A stretch of 10,239 nucleotides of DNA from Chthoniobacteraceae bacterium (GTDB taxonomy: Bacteria > Verrucomicrobiota > Verrucomicrobiia > Chthoniobacterales > Chthoniobacteraceae): assembly GCA_947478975.1 (NCBI GenBank), contig CANJYI010000064.1, positions 1 through 10,239 on the forward strand. The letters are read 5' to 3'. Both the position numbers and the translations under genes were made by a program. Below the pieces are notes generated by a model. The model ran no database searches. It saw nothing but the letters and a program-made list of their open reading frames with translations, and was not told the DNA's origin. This document shows, piece after piece, positions 1 to 7,079 of this stretch (position 1 is its first letter; every line of letters starts with the position of its first letter).

Positions 1-1898
1 GTGTAGACGACCTCGCCCAAGGGGTGGGCGATGGGGGTCGTCCCAAAGAAGGAGTGGCGTGAGCCGGACCCGGGGTAGACTAGAAACCCCGAGTCCGGGC
101 CGCGCGGGTACATCCAGAGTTTGACCACCTCGCCGTTGCAATAGAGGAACTCGTTGAGCTCCATCTCCGGGTAATGTTGGACGCGGAAGTCCCCGGAGGT
201 GGTGGAGTCTTTGCCCCGGAAGGAAAGCCACGAACTGCGCAGGGATTGGAGAACGACCCGTTCAATGGGTTTTCCCGTGGAATCGAGGACCTCGATCCGC
301 GAATCGAGGGTCGATTTTTCGCGGTCAGCAAACACTTCGAAGACCCAGTCTTCCCCCTTGCGGGCGTCGAACCGAAAGGTGTCCACATCGCCGGGTTGGC
401 TGATGCTCCCCCGGACTTCCGCCGGAAGCGTAATGGGCTGAGCTTCCACCACGCGGTTGTTGGGCTCCTGCTCTGTAAGGAACGGCTGGACTGTTTTGGG
501 CGCCGTGACGTCAGCACCCGCGATCGACGCCTTGTCGGGATTGGTGAGCGTTGTGGCGGGCGCGTTCTGGGCGGCAGGGGAGGGCTTGCCAAGGATGAGC
601 GTTCCGGTGGAGCCGTCCATTCTTGCCAGCAAGACTCCATCGCCGGGCAGTTGTTGGAGCGAGGTAACGGTGTCCGGCTGTGGAGGCAGGACTTCCAAAA
701 GGTCCAAGCCCGGCAGGCTCCACAACTTCAGCGAACGGTCGAGAGCCGCGCTCAGCACCCGGTCCCCAGAGGGGAGAACGCTAATCGAGATGATCGCCGC
801 CTCGTGGGCATAGCGCGACTCAAGCAGTGGGTTGAGCTCGGTTTTCTCCCGGCTTTTAAGCGTCCAGATGCGGATGCGGCGGTCGGCGCCGGCCGCCACT
901 AGATGCTTACCGTCCGGCGTAAAGGACACGCTGAACTGCTCGCCCTGCGGCTCCTTGAGGGTGTCGAGGCGCTCGCCGTCGCGCACGCGCCATACCTTGA
1001 GCGTTTGATCCGCGCTGGCGCTCGCAAGCAGTGTTCCGTCCGGGCTGAAGGCCAGCGAAAAAATCGCGCCGTTGTGTCCGGCGAGGCTCCGAACCGGTTT
1101 TCCAGAGGCAGCGTCCCAGAGGATGATCTTGGCGTCGTACCCCCCGGTGGCAAGGGTGCGGCCATCCGGCGACCAGCGGACGGCGTAAACCAGATCCCGG
1201 TGGGCGCCTTCGAAGAGCATGGGCGAGGCGTCACCTGCGAGGTTCCAGCACTGCACTGCCCCGCTGATGGCGGCGACACCCGTGGCCGCGGCTAGGCGGC
1301 CGCCGTCGGGTGAAAACGCCAGCTGCGTGACCTTTCCGGGCAACCCTTCAAACCGCCGGCGGACGGTCCCACCGAGAGTTTCGAGCAGTTCAACGACGCC
1401 GTAACGGGCGACGGCATGGGTGCGTCCATCGGGGGAAACCGCCAGAGCGGTGAGCGCCTTGGGGGCGGGCTTTTTGAGCGGCAAATCAGGGACCGTCACC
1501 AGCGTCAGAATCGACACGTCCGGGGCGGTGGGACCGGGGGCGCCTGCCTTGAGCCAGGCCTCGAGCACAAGGAGATCGGCTTCCGTGGGCTGGGGCTCCT
1601 TTTTTGGGGGCATCGCCGGCTTTTTGCCGCGGATGACCTTGCCCATAAGCGCGGGTTCGCCCGCCTTTGCGGAGAGGGGCGAGCCGTGTTCACCGCCCTT
1701 TTTGAGGGCGGCAAAGGTCTCAAGGTTGAGTTCTCCTTCCTGTTCCTTGCCCGAATGGCAGGCGGAGCAGTAATCACGAAGAATGGGCGCGACATCTGCG
1801 TGGAAGTCGGGGACGGCGGCTGCGGGAAGGGCCGCAAAACCCGAAAGCAAAAGGCCGAGGGTGGCGGCGGATGGGAGCATTTTGTACATGGTTTCCAT
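1..1898 (-). CDS. Secreted cytochrome c / WD40-repeat protein with PPC-like domain (partial, 3' end outside window)
   Basis: The frame is open from an ATG at 1898 to the window edge: 632 codons, stop not seen. Residues about 7-28 form a Sec-type signal peptide ending in an Ala-rich stretch. A 'planctomycete cytochrome C'-type domain follows, with one heme motif CSACH (C44, C47, H48) and a likely axial Met at M96 in AMPPK. Residues about 148-430 hold roughly six or seven WD40 blades, seen as repeated SPDG turns with W/D strand ends (IILWD near 258-262, LKVW near 300-303, IRIW near 342-345, LKLW near 390-393). Residues about 475-550 resemble a bacterial pre-peptidase C-terminal (PPC) beta-sandwich, with the EQEPN opening and GDVDTFRF core. 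The start lies six bases after the stop of the DUF1549 gene, so it is the third gene of that operon. ATGs at 1889 and 1880 are alternative starts and would still leave a signal peptide. A periplasmic or surface role as a heme-bearing scaffold is inferred; the exact function is unknown. Confidence 0.9.
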   Translation of the reverse strand, partial: METMYKMLPSAATLGLLLSGFAALPAAAVPDFHADVAPILRDYCSACHSGKEQEGELNLETFAALKKGGEHGSPLSAKAGEPALMGKVIRGKKPAMPPKKEPQPTEADLLVLEAWLKAGAPGPTAPDVSILTLVTVPDLPLKKPAPKALTALAVSPDGRTHAVARYGVVELLETLGGTVRRRFEGLPGKVTQLAFSPDGGRLAAATGVAAISGAVQCWNLAGDASPMLFEGAHRDLVYAVRWSPDGRTLATGGYDAKIILWDAASGKPVRSLAGHNGAIFSLAFSPDGTLLASASADQTLKVWRVRDGERLDTLKEPQGEQFSVSFTPDGKHLVAAGADRRIRIWTLKSREKTELNPLLESRYAHEAAIISISVLPSGDRVLSAALDRSLKLWSLPGLDLLEVLPPQPDTVTSLQQLPGDGVLLARMDGSTGTLILGKPSPAAQNAPATTLTNPDKASIAGADVTAPKTVQPFLTEQEPNNRVVEAQPITLPAEVRGSISQPGDVDTFRFDARKGEDWVFEVFADREKSTLDSRIEVLDSTGKPIERVVLQSLRSSWLSFRGKDSTTSGDFRVQHYPEMELNEFLYCNGEVVKLWMYPRGPDSGFLVYPGSGSRHSFFGTTPIAHPLGEVVY

Positions 1899-1904
1899 GG
1901 CAGT

Positions 1905-4397
1905 TTAATGCTGGAAAAGGAATTCGCGGCTGGTCAGCAGCGCCCAGAAGAGGTCCTCGGCCGCGGCGCGCCGGTCCTTGGCGGGAGCGGCGTCGAGGAG
2001 GCTGAGATAGGCGGCCTTTTCGCCCGGTTGCGGCGGGCGGCCGAGGCACTGCAGGTAGGCTGCTTCTACCAACTCCGGATGGGTGGGGTTTCCCGCAAGA
2101 AGCCGGTCCAAGACACCCTCCTTTGCTGCGAGCTTTCCATTGAGCGTGGTGCCATTGGACAGGTGGAGCGCCTGCACGATGCTGGGCTGGTTGGAACGTT
2201 CACACTCGCAGGTGATCGCGCGCTGGTTGCGCCCGAACGTCTTGAGGAAATACGACTTCACCGAGGAGTCCGCCAGTTGGAGGGCCCGCTTGCCCTTGGG
2301 GTAGGCTTCTGTCTTCTGGGTGCTGCCGTCCTCCATCAAAAGTTCGGTGTATTCGTCCGGAGCTCCGGTAGCGGTGGAGATCGCATCGCTGAGCACCTCG
2401 GCCGTGAGCCGGCGGGGGTAGTACCTCGCGAAGTAGCGCGAATCCGCCTCATTGCCTGGGACCGTCTCGCTGGAGCGCTGGTAGGTGGCGCTTTGCAGAA
2501 TCAGACGCATGAGCGCTTTGAGGTCATAGCGCTGTTCGACCAAAAAGCGGGACAGGGCCTCCATGAGCGCCTCGTTTGTGGCAGGATTTGAAGCGCGCAG
2601 ATCGTCCACCGAATTGACGATTCCCAGCCCGAAAAAGCCGGCCCAGACCCGGTTGACGATCGCCCGGGTGAAGTACGGGTTCTTCGGCGAAGTGAGCCAT
2701 TCGGCGAGGGCTTCGCGGCGGTCCACTCCTTCCGAATCCGGCAGAGCCGGGGCGTCCAAGGGAGCTGCTGGCTGGGGCCGGCCGCTCTTGGGTTGAAGCA
2801 GTTCCCCCGAGGCAACCGTGTAGAGGGTGCGCTTGCCGTCCCCGGAGCGAGTGTCTCCGCCCCACCCCTTGGCTCGCACCCGCGCGAACAGGTTTGCGAA
2901 GGCGTAGTACTGGTCGTTGGTCCACTTTTCGAGCGGGTGGTTGTGGCATTTGGCGCAGTTAATCGAGAGGCCCATGAACGCCTGGCTGACGTTTTCCGCC
3001 ATCGTTTCCGGCTCCTGATGTACCGCGAAAAAGTTTGTAGCGCCTTGCTGCAAACTCTCCCCCTTTGCCGTGACCAGCTCCCTGACCAGCTTGTCCCAGG
3101 GGGTGTTTTTTTCTACCCGCATCCTGAGCCACTGGTAGTAGGCCTTTACCGCGTCGGGCCGCAACTGGGAGCCGCTGATCAGAAAGATGTCCGCCCAGCG
3201 GTAGGTCCAGTTGTCGGTGAATTCTGGGCTGGCCAGCAGTTTATCAATGAGGGTGTCCCGCTTTGTCGCGGAGCTGTCCGCGAGGAAAGTCCGCACCGCC
3301 TCGGGGCTTGGGAGAACCCCCGCGATGTCCAACGAGGCGCGGCGCAGGAACGTCGTATCGTCCGCCGCGGGCGAGGGGACCAGGTTGAGCTGGCGGAGCT
3401 GGGTGTTGACCGTTTCGTCTACCAGATTCCTTGCGGTCCATGGTTGGGGGTTTGCGGGAGCCGGGGCGTTGGGGAAGGGGGACAGTACGCGGCTGAGCAC
3501 GATGCGGCTGGAGAACCACGCTGTGACTGCGCCCTCGCCAGAGCCGGTCACCTCCACCCCGCCGTTGGCGTCTGTGACCCGGAGCATGGTTTCGTCCGTG
3601 GAGGTGAATTTGGCCCAGCGGGTAACGTCCTCTACGCGGCCGTCCGCATAGTGGGCGCGCACCAAAAAACGGAGGCGTTCGCCTTTTTGCGCCACGTTCC
3701 AGCGCGCGGGAAGCATTTCCAGATGGTCGAGTTTTGCTTCATCGGCGCTGGGGCCGGTTGCACCGGCGGCGATCCACTCCGCCAGGATGCGGTAGTCTTC
3801 GGAGCGGGTGTCGAGCCGCCGCCCACCTTTGTGGGGAGCGGCCGCGGTGGGTTTGGTGAGGAGCAGGCTGTGCAGCGGATCGCTGGATTCGACGCGCCGT
3901 CCCAGTGCGTCGCGCGTGATGCTCAAATGGTCCGCGCCCGGATCGTAGGCGGCGAGGCTCAGGCGGAATCCGCCCTTACCCGCGAGGGCGCCGTGGCAGC
4001 CGCCGCCATTGCAGTTGGCCTTGCTGAGGATGGGCAGAACGTGGCGGTTGAAGCTCCATTGCTCCTGCCCCGGATTGGCTTTTACGGAAACAGCGACTGC
4101 AACCGTTTGTCCGCCTGCCCGCACACTGATGCTGGCCGAGCCTGTGCCGCGCGCGGTGACCGTCCCGCTTGGAGAGACCTCGGCAACCGCGGGATTGTCT
4201 GACAGAAAAACGAGGTCCCTTGCGAGTGCCCTGGGAAAGCTGGAAGCCTCCCACGCCGCAAGGAGTTCGTGCCGCTCACCGGTGCGCTGGAGCTCCAGAG
4301 TGCGGGGCCAGACGGCCAGCGTCTGGGCGGGGGCGGCCGATCCGGTGGCCGGTCCGAAAAGCGCGCAGAGTGCAAAGAGGAAAGAGAGAAAACGCAT
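1905..4397 (-). CDS. Secreted DUF1549/DUF1553 multidomain cytochrome protein with Ig-like (Big2) domains
   Basis: This 830-residue protein has the full architecture of the planctomycete/verrucomicrobial DUF1549-DUF1553 family. Residues 1-22 are a Sec signal peptide. Residues about 27-106 are a Big2-type Ig-like domain (SDNPAVAEVSPSGTVTARGTG region). Residues about 115-215 form a cytochrome-like domain with an unusual CX4CH motif (C129, C134, H135). Residues about 224-300 look like a second Ig-like segment. DUF1549 spans about 322-505 and ends with a canonical CAKCH motif (C481, C484, H485). DUF1553 covers about 560-825, with the family signatures NRVWAGFFGLGIV (582-594) and RRLTAEVLSDAI (662-673), and the C-terminus ends in SREFLFQH. 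The catalytic activity of the family is not established; heme-linked electron transfer in the periplasm is inferred. It sits 67 bases after the DUF1501 gene and six before the WD40 gene. No convincing ribosome binding site precedes the ATG. Confidence 0.93.
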   Translation of the reverse strand: MRFLSFLFALCALFGPATGSAAPAQTLAVWPRTLELQRTGERHELLAAWEASSFPRALARDLVFLSDNPAVAEVSPSGTVTARGTGSASISVRAGGQTVAVAVSVKANPGQEQWSFNRHVLPILSKANCNGGGCHGALAGKGGFRLSLAAYDPGADHLSITRDALGRRVESSDPLHSLLLTKPTAAAPHKGGRRLDTRSEDYRILAEWIAAGATGPSADEAKLDHLEMLPARWNVAQKGERLRFLVRAHYADGRVEDVTRWAKFTSTDETMLRVTDANGGVEVTGSGEGAVTAWFSSRIVLSRVLSPFPNAPAPANPQPWTARNLVDETVNTQLRQLNLVPSPAADDTTFLRRASLDIAGVLPSPEAVRTFLADSSATKRDTLIDKLLASPEFTDNWTYRWADIFLISGSQLRPDAVKAYYQWLRMRVEKNTPWDKLVRELVTAKGESLQQGATNFFAVHQEPETMAENVSQAFMGLSINCAKCHNHPLEKWTNDQYYAFANLFARVRAKGWGGDTRSGDGKRTLYTVASGELLQPKSGRPQPAAPLDAPALPDSEGVDRREALAEWLTSPKNPYFTRAIVNRVWAGFFGLGIVNSVDDLRASNPATNEALMEALSRFLVEQRYDLKALMRLILQSATYQRSSETVPGNEADSRYFARYYPRRLTAEVLSDAISTATGAPDEYTELLMEDGSTQKTEAYPKGKRALQLADSSVKSYFLKTFGRNQRAITCECERSNQPSIVQALHLSNGTTLNGKLAAKEGVLDRLLAGNPTHPELVEAAYLQCLGRPPQPGEKAAYLSLLDAAPAKDRRAAAEDLFWALLTSREFLFQH

Positions 4398-4464
4398 TGA
4401 GTTCGAGTGGGTGGGGGATCAGCGCGGGCGTGTGTTGGGAGGGGGAACGCGGCGGGCCGCACGC

Positions 4465-5850
4465 TTAGCTGAAGAGTTCGCGGACCGGCTGACGGCCCAG
4501 ATCCACCAAGGGAAAGGGGCGCCCGGCGGGGCCCGGAAGGAAGCTTTCGTGGTCGAGGCCGAGACTGTGAAAAACGGTGGCCACCAAGTCGCCGGGAAGT
4601 ACGGGGCGCTCGGCAGGAAAGCCCCCGATCGGATCGCTTTTTCCAATCACTCGGCCCCCCTTTACTCCGCCGCCCGCAAACGAAACCGTGAAGCATTGCG
4701 GCCAGTGGTCGCGCCCGCCTGCAGGGTTGACCTTTGGGGTGCGTCCGAATTCGCTCAGGGCGGCGACCATCGTGTTGGCGAGCATCCCACGCTGTTTGAG
4801 GTCTTCGATGAGTGCCGAATACGCCTGATCGTACATCGGGCAAACCACGTTCTTCATGCCGTCGATGGAGGTGAAGGGTTTGGAGCCGTGAATGTCCCAA
4901 GTGGTCTCGCCAAAGACCGTAAGGAAGGTATTGAGCGTCACAAAACGGACGCCGTTTTCCACCAGCCGCCGCGCCAGCAGGCAGCACTGCCCAAACCGAT
5001 TTCGGCCGTAGCGGTCCCGAACCGAGTCCGGTTCCTGCGAGAGATCAAACGCCGCGCGGGCCTGCTCGCTGGTCATGAGCCGGAAGGCCGCGTGGAAATT
5101 CTCGTCCATGAGCCGCGCATCTTCGCTCGCTTCAAACTGCCGGAGCGCGCCCTCGACAACCTCGCGCATTTTCTGGCGTCGCTCCATGCGCACCGCTCCG
5201 ATGAGGTCTGGCGGCAGCAGGTCGGGCACCTTGAAGTTTGGCTTGGAGGGGTCGGCCATTAGCGCAAATGGATCGAGGGCTTTGCCCAAAAAGCCGCCGG
5301 CCTGGCCGTTGGGCAGGTTGCCGCCGCCGCGGCCCATGAGCTCGGGTAGGACCACAAAAGGAGGAAGGTCCCCGCGCTTTTGCATCAGGTGGCTTGCGAC
5401 TGCGCCCATGTGCGGGGTTTGGACTCCGCCGGTGAAGCGGCGCCCGGTTTGCATGATCTGCCAGCCGGCGTCGTGGACTGCCGCACCGTCATGGTGGCAG
5501 GAGCGGATCAGGGAAAACTCGTGGGCAATCTTGGCGTGCAAAGGCAGCACCTCCGAGATTTGGATTTCCGGCGCACTGGTGCGGATTGGAGAGAAGGGCC
5601 CCCGCACCTCGGAGGGGGCGTCGGGCTTCATATCCCACAAATCGATATGGCTCGGGCCGCCCAGGTTGAAAATGAGGATACACGCGCGCTCGTCGTGGCC
5701 CGCCTTGAGCGCGCCGGCTTCCTTTGCCGCGAGGTACTGGGGCAGGGAGAGGCCGAGCGCAGAAAGGGCTCCGACTTGAAGAAACTCGCGCCTTTTGAGG
5801 TGGCTTGAGCCGCAGAGTCCGCCGTTTTGTTCAGAGAGGAAGTCGAGCAT
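4465..5850 (-). CDS. Tat-exported DUF1501 family protein (alkaline phosphatase/sulfatase-like fold)
   Basis: This 461-residue protein opens with a Tat signal: the KRREFLQ motif (R20, R21) followed by a hydrophobic Ala/Leu segment (about 26-41). The rest matches DUF1501, which belongs to the alkaline phosphatase/sulfatase-like superfamily. Visible signatures are FNLGGPSHIDLWDMKP (61-76), RSCHHDGAAVHDAG (116-129), ALSEFGRTPKVNPAGGRDHWP (around 364-384, with D381 and H382 as likely metal ligands) and a C-terminal GDLVATVFHSLGLD (420-433). Tat export suggests the protein folds, perhaps with its metal, before leaving the cytoplasm. The ATG at 5850 is preferred because it puts the twin arginines 20 residues in. 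An upstream in-frame ATG at 5904 would lengthen the n-region by 18 residues and fill most of the divergent spacer. It is the first gene of the operon, ahead of the DUF1549 and cytochrome/WD40 genes. DUF1501 partners DUF1549/1553 proteins very often in Planctomycetota and Verrucomicrobiota, so a joint function is likely; the substrate is unknown. Confidence 0.93.
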   Translation of the reverse strand: MLDFLSEQNGGLCGSSHLKRREFLQVGALSALGLSLPQYLAAKEAGALKAGHDERACILIFNLGGPSHIDLWDMKPDAPSEVRGPFSPIRTSAPEIQISEVLPLHAKIAHEFSLIRSCHHDGAAVHDAGWQIMQTGRRFTGGVQTPHMGAVASHLMQKRGDLPPFVVLPELMGRGGGNLPNGQAGGFLGKALDPFALMADPSKPNFKVPDLLPPDLIGAVRMERRQKMREVVEGALRQFEASEDARLMDENFHAAFRLMTSEQARAAFDLSQEPDSVRDRYGRNRFGQCCLLARRLVENGVRFVTLNTFLTVFGETTWDIHGSKPFTSIDGMKNVVCPMYDQAYSALIEDLKQRGMLANTMVAALSEFGRTPKVNPAGGRDHWPQCFTVSFAGGGVKGGRVIGKSDPIGGFPAERPVLPGDLVATVFHSLGLDHESFLPGPAGRPFPLVDLGRQPVRELFS

Positions 5851-5898
5851 AGGTCCGGAGTTTCTTTCAAAAAGGTACCAGAGCGGCCCCTCCGCGGC

Positions 5899-5930
5899 TT
5901 GCAAGCGGACGGCTGGTTTTTGTATAAAAA
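5899..5930 (+). promoter_or_regulatory. Candidate promoter of the AraC gene overlapping a near-palindrome in the divergent spacer
   Basis: In the 84-base spacer between the divergent starts, TTGCAA (5899-5904) and TATAAA (5923-5928) are 18 bases apart and resemble sigma70 -35 and -10 boxes. The expected transcription start, about seven bases past the -10, falls on or next to the ATG at 5935, so the mRNA would be leaderless or nearly so. The -10 sits within TTTTTGTATAAAAA (5917-5930), which matches its own reverse complement at 12 of 14 positions and could be an operator. Read on the minus strand, the same segment gives TATACA, a possible -10 facing the DUF1501 operon, but I see no good -35 for it. 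This is motif reading only. Confidence 0.4.
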
Positions 5931-5934
5931 CCGC

Positions 5935-6672
5935 ATGCAGAACTGGTGGACCTCCGTCTCAGACCCTGGCCAGTGGCTTGCCCTGTTTGACGCAATTCCA
6001 TCGGTTTTTTTCTACACCAAGGACACCGAACACCGCTTCATGCGGGTCAACCGCGCCATGACCCAGATGCACGGGTGCCGGACTCCGGAGTCGATGGTGG
6101 GAAAGTGCGACGCGGATTTTCATCCGCCGGCGCTCGCCGCCCAGTACGTCGAGGAGGACAGACAGGTGATGCGCGCCAACGAACCGCTGCTGGAGCGGAT
6201 CTGGCTTGTCCACGGGGCGGACGGGTTGCCCCGCTGGTTTCTCTCCAACAAATTTCCGCTGCGCAATGGTTTGGGCGAGGTGGTCGGGCTCGCCGGGGTG
6301 ATGTGGGCGCATGACCACACGGGAGGAGGGCGCGGAGCTTACGCGCGGCTGACGCCCGCGCTGGACCTGGTGCTCAAGGATTACGGACAGGACCAGAGCG
6401 TTCGGAATCTCGCCCAGCTCTGCAACCTATCGTTGAGCCAGTTTCAGCGGGAGTTTCGGCGCTGTTTCGGCCTGACGCCCACGGCTTATGTGCTTGGCGT
6501 GAGGCTCCTGATGGCCCGGTGGAAAATCGCGCACTCAGACGCGCCTGTGGGGGAGATTGCGCTCGAATGCGGCTTTTACGATCAGAGCCATTTCACGCGC
6601 ACCTTCAGCCGCGCCATGGGGCTCAATCCGCTGGCCTACCGCCGGAAGGAAGCCGCCGCCTCCCGTCCTTGA
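5935..6672 (+). CDS. PAS-domain AraC/XylS-family transcriptional regulator
   Basis: This 245-residue cytoplasmic protein couples a PAS sensor to an AraC-type DNA-binding domain. Residues about 12-127 are a PAS fold: ALFDAIPSVFFYTKD opening, FMRVNRAM, the GKCDADFHPP segment typical of PAS_4-like domains, and a C-terminal VVGLAGVMWAHD strand. Residues about 143-237 carry the two helix-turn-helix motifs. The first is around VRNLAQLCNLSLSQFQREFRRCFG; the second shows the AraC family signature VGEIALECGFYDQSHFTRTF with GLNPLAYRR at its end. AraC proteins more often carry a cupin-like sensor; the PAS variant implies sensing of a small ligand or redox signal, not identifiable here. The ATG at 5935 is chosen because it directly precedes the PAS domain; an upstream ATG at 5827 would run into the divergent gene's coding sequence. 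The gene diverges from the cytochrome operon across 84 bases, making that operon its most likely target (inference). Confidence 0.92.
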   Translation: MQNWWTSVSDPGQWLALFDAIPSVFFYTKDTEHRFMRVNRAMTQMHGCRTPESMVGKCDADFHPPALAAQYVEEDRQVMRANEPLLERIWLVHGADGLPRWFLSNKFPLRNGLGEVVGLAGVMWAHDHTGGGRGAYARLTPALDLVLKDYGQDQSVRNLAQLCNLSLSQFQREFRRCFGLTPTAYVLGVRLLMARWKIAHSDAPVGEIALECGFYDQSHFTRTFSRAMGLNPLAYRRKEAAASRP

Positions 6673-6995
6673 TCCCCGGTCACCGCCGGGCATACCCAAC
6701 CGGGCGCTCCGAAAATGCCGGTGGGGCAGGGGCGTAAAAGGAACGCGCCATCCAGCCCTCCGTGGGCGCTCAAGACCGGGGCCGGAATTTGTGGCTGTGG
6801 GAAAGTCAGAGCGGTTGCCGAGGGCGCTGCCGGCGCCTTCAGTGGGCTTTGCTTGAGCGGCAAGACGGCGCGCGTCTGCGCCCGTTCCCAAACATCCGAC
6901 TTGCCGCCCATTGCGGACGATCCAACGCACAGCCAGCCGAGAAGGGCCAGAGGGAGAGTTTTGTTCAGGGCTGGGGCTGGGGCGGATGGTGGCAT
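6636..6995 (-). CDS. Possible small exported hypothetical protein
   Basis: This open frame of 119 residues occupies most of the 407-base gap between the regulator and queA. Its N-terminus reads like a signal peptide: a positively charged residue (K12), a hydrophobic stretch TLPLALLGWLCVG (13-25), and an SSAMG cleavage-like region. The remainder is rich in Pro and Ala with no recognised domain. An in-frame TAG lies three codons before the ATG, so this is the first usable ATG. Third codon positions are about 70% G/C by hand count, compatible with real coding here but not decisive. The 3' end overlaps the regulator's 3' end by 37 bases in convergent orientation. No ribosome binding site or promoter is convincing. 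If it is not a gene, the 6673-7079 stretch holds no other feature I can support. Confidence 0.35.
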   Translation of the reverse strand: MPPSAPAPALNKTLPLALLGWLCVGSSAMGGKSDVWERAQTRAVLPLKQSPLKAPAAPSATALTFPQPQIPAPVLSAHGGLDGAFLLRPCPTGIFGAPGWVCPAVTGDQGREAAASFRR

Positions 6996-7079
6996 ACGCG
7001 GCTAAATCGGACTCCGCGGCCCCTGAGGTTGCACGCCTCTGGCACGTTTTGGGGCTTTGTGGCAGGCTTCCCAACCCAC

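Noticed and set aside
1416..2591. Long plus-strand open frame (391 codons) antisense to the WD40 and DUF1549 genes
   Set aside because: It spans the junction of two well-supported minus-strand genes, has no recognisable domain, and is the kind of shadow frame expected in GC-rich coding DNA.
4398..4464. Short GC-rich inverted repeat (GCGG/CCGC) in the DUF1501-DUF1549 spacer
   Set aside because: A four-base stem in this base composition is expected by chance and lacks any terminator or attenuator context.
2793..5262. Plus-strand open frames of 469 and 417 codons antisense to the DUF1549 and DUF1501 genes
   Set aside because: They overlap each other and clear family matches on the other strand, and their composition shows no protein-like pattern.
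5851..5904. Longer start for the DUF1501 protein at 5904
   Set aside because: It adds 18 residues before the Tat signal and covers most of the divergent control region; the ATG at 5850 gives a normal signal peptide.
5827..5934. Longer start for the AraC regulator at 5827
   Set aside because: The extra 36 residues overlap the start of the DUF1501 coding sequence and do not belong to the PAS domain.
6675..6690. CCCGG/CCGGG inverted repeat just after the AraC stop as an intrinsic terminator
   Set aside because: The stem is only five base pairs and no T-tract follows, so it cannot be told from chance in GC-rich DNA.
6762..7079. N-terminal extension of the queA frame
   Set aside because: QueA homology begins right after the ATG at 7080; the upstream open stretch shows no QueA-like sequence.
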